From Pseudomonadota bacterium (GTDB taxonomy: Bacteria > Pseudomonadota > Alphaproteobacteria > Rhodospirillales > Magnetospirillaceae): a stretch of 9,490 nt of DNA. The first letter of the stretch is position 1. Each line of letters opens with the position of its first letter. A program made the position numbers and the translations under genes. This document shows, one piece after another, positions 7,196 to 9,490 of the stretch. The notes under the pieces are model-generated. The model was not told the DNA's origin, made no database searches, and worked only from the letters and a program-made list of their open reading frames with translations. Location of the stretch: assembly GCA_023437865.1 (NCBI GenBank), contig JAEZFE010000076.1, forward strand, positions 1 to 9,490. Reading direction: 5' to 3'.

Positions 7196-8316
7196 ATTTC
7201 GGCCGCACCGACACCTCCGTCATTGGCCGCTGGTGGTGGACCGTGGACCGCTGGACCATCGGCGCCCTGTTCCTGCTGGTAGGCATCGGCATCCTGCTGA
7301 CCATGGCGGCCAGCCCCGCCGTGGCCGACCGAATTGGTGCCGACAGCTTCCACTTCATCCGCCGCCAGTTCATCTTCCTGGCCCCGGCTCTGGTGATGAT
7401 GATCGGCGTGTCGCTGCTGACACCCAAGCAGGTGCGTCGGCTGGGGGTGGTCGGCTATGCCGGCTGCGCAATCCTGCTGATCGCGGTGCTGTTCCTCGGC
7501 CCCGAGGTTAAGGGCGCCACCCGCTGGATCAACATCGCCGGCATCTCGATCCAGCCGTCCGAGTTCACCAAGCCCTGCTTCGCCATCATCTCGGCCTGGA
7601 TGTTTGCCGAAAGCCGGCTGAACCCGGGCTTTCCCGGCAAGGCGATCGCCTGCGGCCTGTTCGCCCTGACTGCAGCACTGCTGCTCAAGCAGCCCGACGT
7701 CGGCCAGACGATGATCATTTCGGCCATCTGGGGCGGCCAGTTCTTTCTGGCCGGCCTGCCCATGGTGCTGGTCCTCGGCCTGGTGGTGCTGGCGGTGATC
7801 GGCGGCGTCGGCGCCTATTTCACCTTCGGCCACGTGCAGGCGCGCGTGGACAAGTTCCTCGACCCCTCGGGCGGCGACGCCTATCAGGTCATGACCGCGC
7901 TCAACGCCTTCAAGAACGGCGGCATCTTCGGCCGCGGCCCGGGCGAGGGCCGGGTGAAGCTGGTGCTGCCCGACGCCCATACCGACTTCATCCTGGCGGT
8001 GGCCGGCGAGGAATTCGGCGTGGCGCTCTGCCTGGTGGTGGTCGCCCTGTTCGCCTTCATCGTGCTGCGCGGCCTGTCGCGCCTGATGAAGGAGGAAAAC
8101 CTGTTCGTGGTGCTGGCTAGCGCCGGCCTCCTGATCCAGTTCGGGCTGCAGGCCATCATCAACATGGCCTCGACCCTGCGCCTGATGCCGACCAAGGGCA
8201 TGACGCTGCCGTTCATCTCCTACGGCGGTTCGTCGATGATCGCCCTGGCGCTGGGCATGGGCATGGTGTTGGCGCTGACCCGCACCCGCTATGGTACGGA
8301 GGACTTCGAGCGATGA
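7192..8316 (+). CDS. ftsW: FtsW, SEDS-family septal peptidoglycan glycosyltransferase
   Basis: Polytopic inner-membrane protein, 374 aa with the start at 7192. FtsW polymerises lipid II into glycan strands at the septum together with FtsI. A cytoplasmic N-terminus of about 20 residues is followed by about nine or ten hydrophobic segments. Family marks are the KGATRWI segment near 108-113 followed by the QPSEF/K segment near 121-127, the large periplasmic loop with FGRGPGEG (about 246-253), and HTDF with Asp265 as the conserved catalytic aspartate of SEDS enzymes. A C-terminal SYGGSS segment is also present. RodA shares this fold, but the position inside the dcw cluster, between murD and murG, favours FtsW. 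The start overlaps the murD stop by 4 nt, and the stop overlaps murG by 4 nt. The length is typical and nothing is missing. Confidence 0.96.
   Translation: MNFGRTDTSVIGRWWWTVDRWTIGALFLLVGIGILLTMAASPAVADRIGADSFHFIRRQFIFLAPALVMMIGVSLLTPKQVRRLGVVGYAGCAILLIAVLFLGPEVKGATRWINIAGISIQPSEFTKPCFAIISAWMFAESRLNPGFPGKAIACGLFALTAALLLKQPDVGQTMIISAIWGGQFFLAGLPMVLVLGLVVLAVIGGVGAYFTFGHVQARVDKFLDPSGGDAYQVMTALNAFKNGGIFGRGPGEGRVKLVLPDAHTDFILAVAGEEFGVALCLVVVALFAFIVLRGLSRLMKEENLFVVLASAGLLIQFGLQAIINMASTLRLMPTKGMTLPFISYGGSSMIALALGMGMVLALTRTRYGTEDFER
8298..8303 (+). promoter_or_regulatory. Shine-Dalgarno for murG
   Basis: GGAGGA lies 9 nt before the ATG at 8313. It is among the best matches to the anti-Shine-Dalgarno sequence in the window and sits within the last codons of ftsW. 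With the ATGA overlap it fixes the murG start. Confidence 0.7.
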
Positions 8317-9431
8317 GCGCCCAGGGCTTCGCCATGCTTGCCGCCGGGGGTACCGGCGGCCACGTCTTCCCCGCCGAGGCCTTGGCGAGCGAACTGATCG
8401 CGCGCAGCTGGCGGCTGGGCCTGGTCACCGACCGGCGCGGCCACGCCTATGGCGGCACGCTGGGCTCGCTGGAGACCTTCCGCATCGCGGCCGGCGGCAT
8501 CGCCGGACGGGGCTTGGTCAGCAAGCTTCGCGGCATCGCCGAACTGGGCCTGGGCGTGGTGCAGGCCCGCGCCATTCTCAAGCGCGAGCGCCCCTCGGTG
8601 GTCGTCGGGTTCGGCGGCTACGCCTCGGTCCCCACCATGGTGGCGGCCACCCTGCTGGGCATTCCCACCGCCATTCACGAGCAGAACGGCGTGTTGGGCC
8701 GCGCCAACCGTCTGCTTGCCGGGCGGGTCAAGCGCATCGCCACCTCCTACGCCCAAGTGGCCCATGTGGACCCGGCGTGGAACGCCAAGCTGGTCCATAC
8801 CGGCATGCCAGTGCGCGCCGCCGTCGCTGCCCTGCGTGACGCGCCCTATCCCGGGCTGGCCGACGATCAGCCGGTGCGTCTGCTGGTGCTGGGCGGCAGC
8901 CAGGGTGCGCGCATCCTGTCGGAAGTCATCCCCGCCGCGCTGGCCCGGCTGCCCGAGACCTTGCGTGCGCGCATCCTGGTGGCGCAGCAATGCCGCCCCG
9001 AGGATCTTGAAGCGGTGCGCGCCGCCTATGCCTCCACCGGCATCCAGGCCACGCTGGAAAGCTTCTTCGCCGATGTGCCCGAGCGCATGAGCGCCGCCCA
9101 TCTGGTCATCGCCCGCTCCGGCGCGTCCACCGTGGCCGAGCTGACCGCCCTGGGACGGCCTGCCATCCTGGTGCCATATCCGCATGCTATCGATGACCAT
9201 CAGACCGCGAACGCCCGCGCGGTCGACGAGGCGGCCGGGGCGTGGCTGATGCCGCAACCCGCCTTCACGCCGGAAGCGCTGGCGACCCGTCTGGAGTCCC
9301 TGTTCACCCAGCCCGGCACTTTGGCCCGGGCGGCTGGGTGCGCCCGCGCGGCCGGAAGGCCCGACGCGGCGGCGCGCCTGGCCGACCTGGTCGCGGCGCT
9401 GCCTGGAAATACCAAGGAGTTTTCTTCATGA
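8313..9431 (+). CDS. murG: MurG, UDP-GlcNAc:lipid I N-acetylglucosaminyltransferase (lipid II synthase)
   Basis: Family GT28, GT-B-fold peripheral membrane enzyme of 372 aa. It adds GlcNAc to lipid I on the cytoplasmic face, giving lipid II. The N-terminal acceptor domain (to about 160) has the glycine-rich GGTGGH loop at 12-17 with His17, and HEQN at 122-125. The C-terminal UDP-GlcNAc-binding domain has GGSQG at 194-198, the RSGASTVAEL stretch at 268-277 with Glu276 as the probable ribose-binding acid, and DDHQTANA at 294-301, where Gln297 should contact the sugar. These are the signatures of MurG. The start at 8313 overlaps the ftsW stop (ATGA) and has a strong SD. The last 4 nt overlap murC. 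The reading frame is intact. Confidence 0.98.
   Translation: MSAQGFAMLAAGGTGGHVFPAEALASELIARSWRLGLVTDRRGHAYGGTLGSLETFRIAAGGIAGRGLVSKLRGIAELGLGVVQARAILKRERPSVVVGFGGYASVPTMVAATLLGIPTAIHEQNGVLGRANRLLAGRVKRIATSYAQVAHVDPAWNAKLVHTGMPVRAAVAALRDAPYPGLADDQPVRLLVLGGSQGARILSEVIPAALARLPETLRARILVAQQCRPEDLEAVRAAYASTGIQATLESFFADVPERMSAAHLVIARSGASTVAELTALGRPAILVPYPHAIDDHQTANARAVDEAAGAWLMPQPAFTPEALATRLESLFTQPGTLARAAGCARAAGRPDAAARLADLVAALPGNTKEFSS
9414..9419 (+). promoter_or_regulatory. Shine-Dalgarno for murC
   Basis: AAGGAG lies 8 nt before the ATG at 9428, within the last codons of murG. It favours 9428 over the in-frame ATG at 9437. Confidence 0.65.
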
Positions 9432-9490
9432 GGACGATGCCGCTCTCCATCGGCACCATCCACTTCGTCGGCATCGGCGGCATCGGCATG
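9428..9490 (+). CDS. murC: MurC, UDP-MurNAc:L-alanine ligase, N-terminal start only (3' truncated by window)
   Basis: Only the first 21 codons are visible, running to the right edge. They encode a short leader and then the strand-loop motif HFVGIGGIGM (residues 12-21), the glycine-rich UDP-binding loop typical of the MurC N-terminal domain. MurC is the cytoplasmic Mur ligase that adds L-alanine to UDP-MurNAc, the first step of stem-peptide assembly. In dcw clusters murC normally follows murG, which agrees. The start overlaps the murG TGA by 4 nt (ATGA) and has a good SD; a second ATG three codons later is a less likely start. A MurC-Ddl fusion or other unusual C-terminus could not be seen from here. 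Confidence 0.9.
   Translation, partial: MRTMPLSIGTIHFVGIGGIGM

Noticed and set aside
1..9490. Search for mobile elements, CRISPR arrays, tRNA or rRNA genes, terminators and defence or toxin-antitoxin genes.
   Set aside because: Nearly every base is accounted for by dcw genes. No inverted terminal repeats, spaced direct repeats, T-tailed hairpins or foreign-looking composition were seen by eye.

Overview
This window is an internal piece of a division and cell wall (dcw) cluster. All genes lie on the + strand and the DNA is almost entirely coding. In order they are the 3' end of ftsL (assigned by position), then ftsI, murE, murF, mraY, murD, ftsW and murG complete, then the first 21 codons of murC. 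The DNA is very G+C rich (roughly two thirds by eye). The protein sequences and gene order look alphaproteobacterial, most likely Rhodospirillales, possibly a Magnetospirillum-like organism. That placement is an impression from remembered family sequences, not a computed one. The MurE Asp-Asn-Pro-Arg motif indicates meso-diaminopimelate peptidoglycan, as in Gram-negative bacteria.

Layout: 1-187 is the Pro/Ala-rich C-terminus of the probable FtsL. 184-1941 is ftsI, the septal transpeptidase. 1922-3364 and 3361-4749 are murE and murF, which add the third residue and then D-Ala-D-Ala to the UDP-MurNAc peptide. 4756-5844 is mraY, which makes lipid I. 5852-7195 is murD, which adds D-Glu. 7192-8316 is ftsW, the SEDS septal glycosyltransferase that partners FtsI. 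8313-9431 is murG, which makes lipid II. 9428-9490 begins murC, which adds L-Ala.

The genes form one pathway. MurC, MurD, MurE and MurF build the cytoplasmic UDP-MurNAc-pentapeptide, MraY and MurG turn it into lipid II, and FtsW with FtsI polymerise and crosslink it at the septum. Five of the seven junctions that follow ftsL are 4-nt stop/start overlaps (GTGA or ATGA), one is a 20-nt overlap (ftsI/murE), and only the two junctions flanking mraY have gaps, of 6 and 7 nt. This implies a single polycistronic mRNA with translational coupling. The promoter (expected upstream near mraZ/rsmH) and terminator lie outside the window. No stretch longer than a few bases is without a gene.

I looked for an undescribed system and found none. 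All enzymes are full length with their signature residues intact. No mobile element, RNA gene, CRISPR array or foreign-looking island is visible. The findings below are modest and concern the FtsL tail, translational coupling, and the mraY start region.
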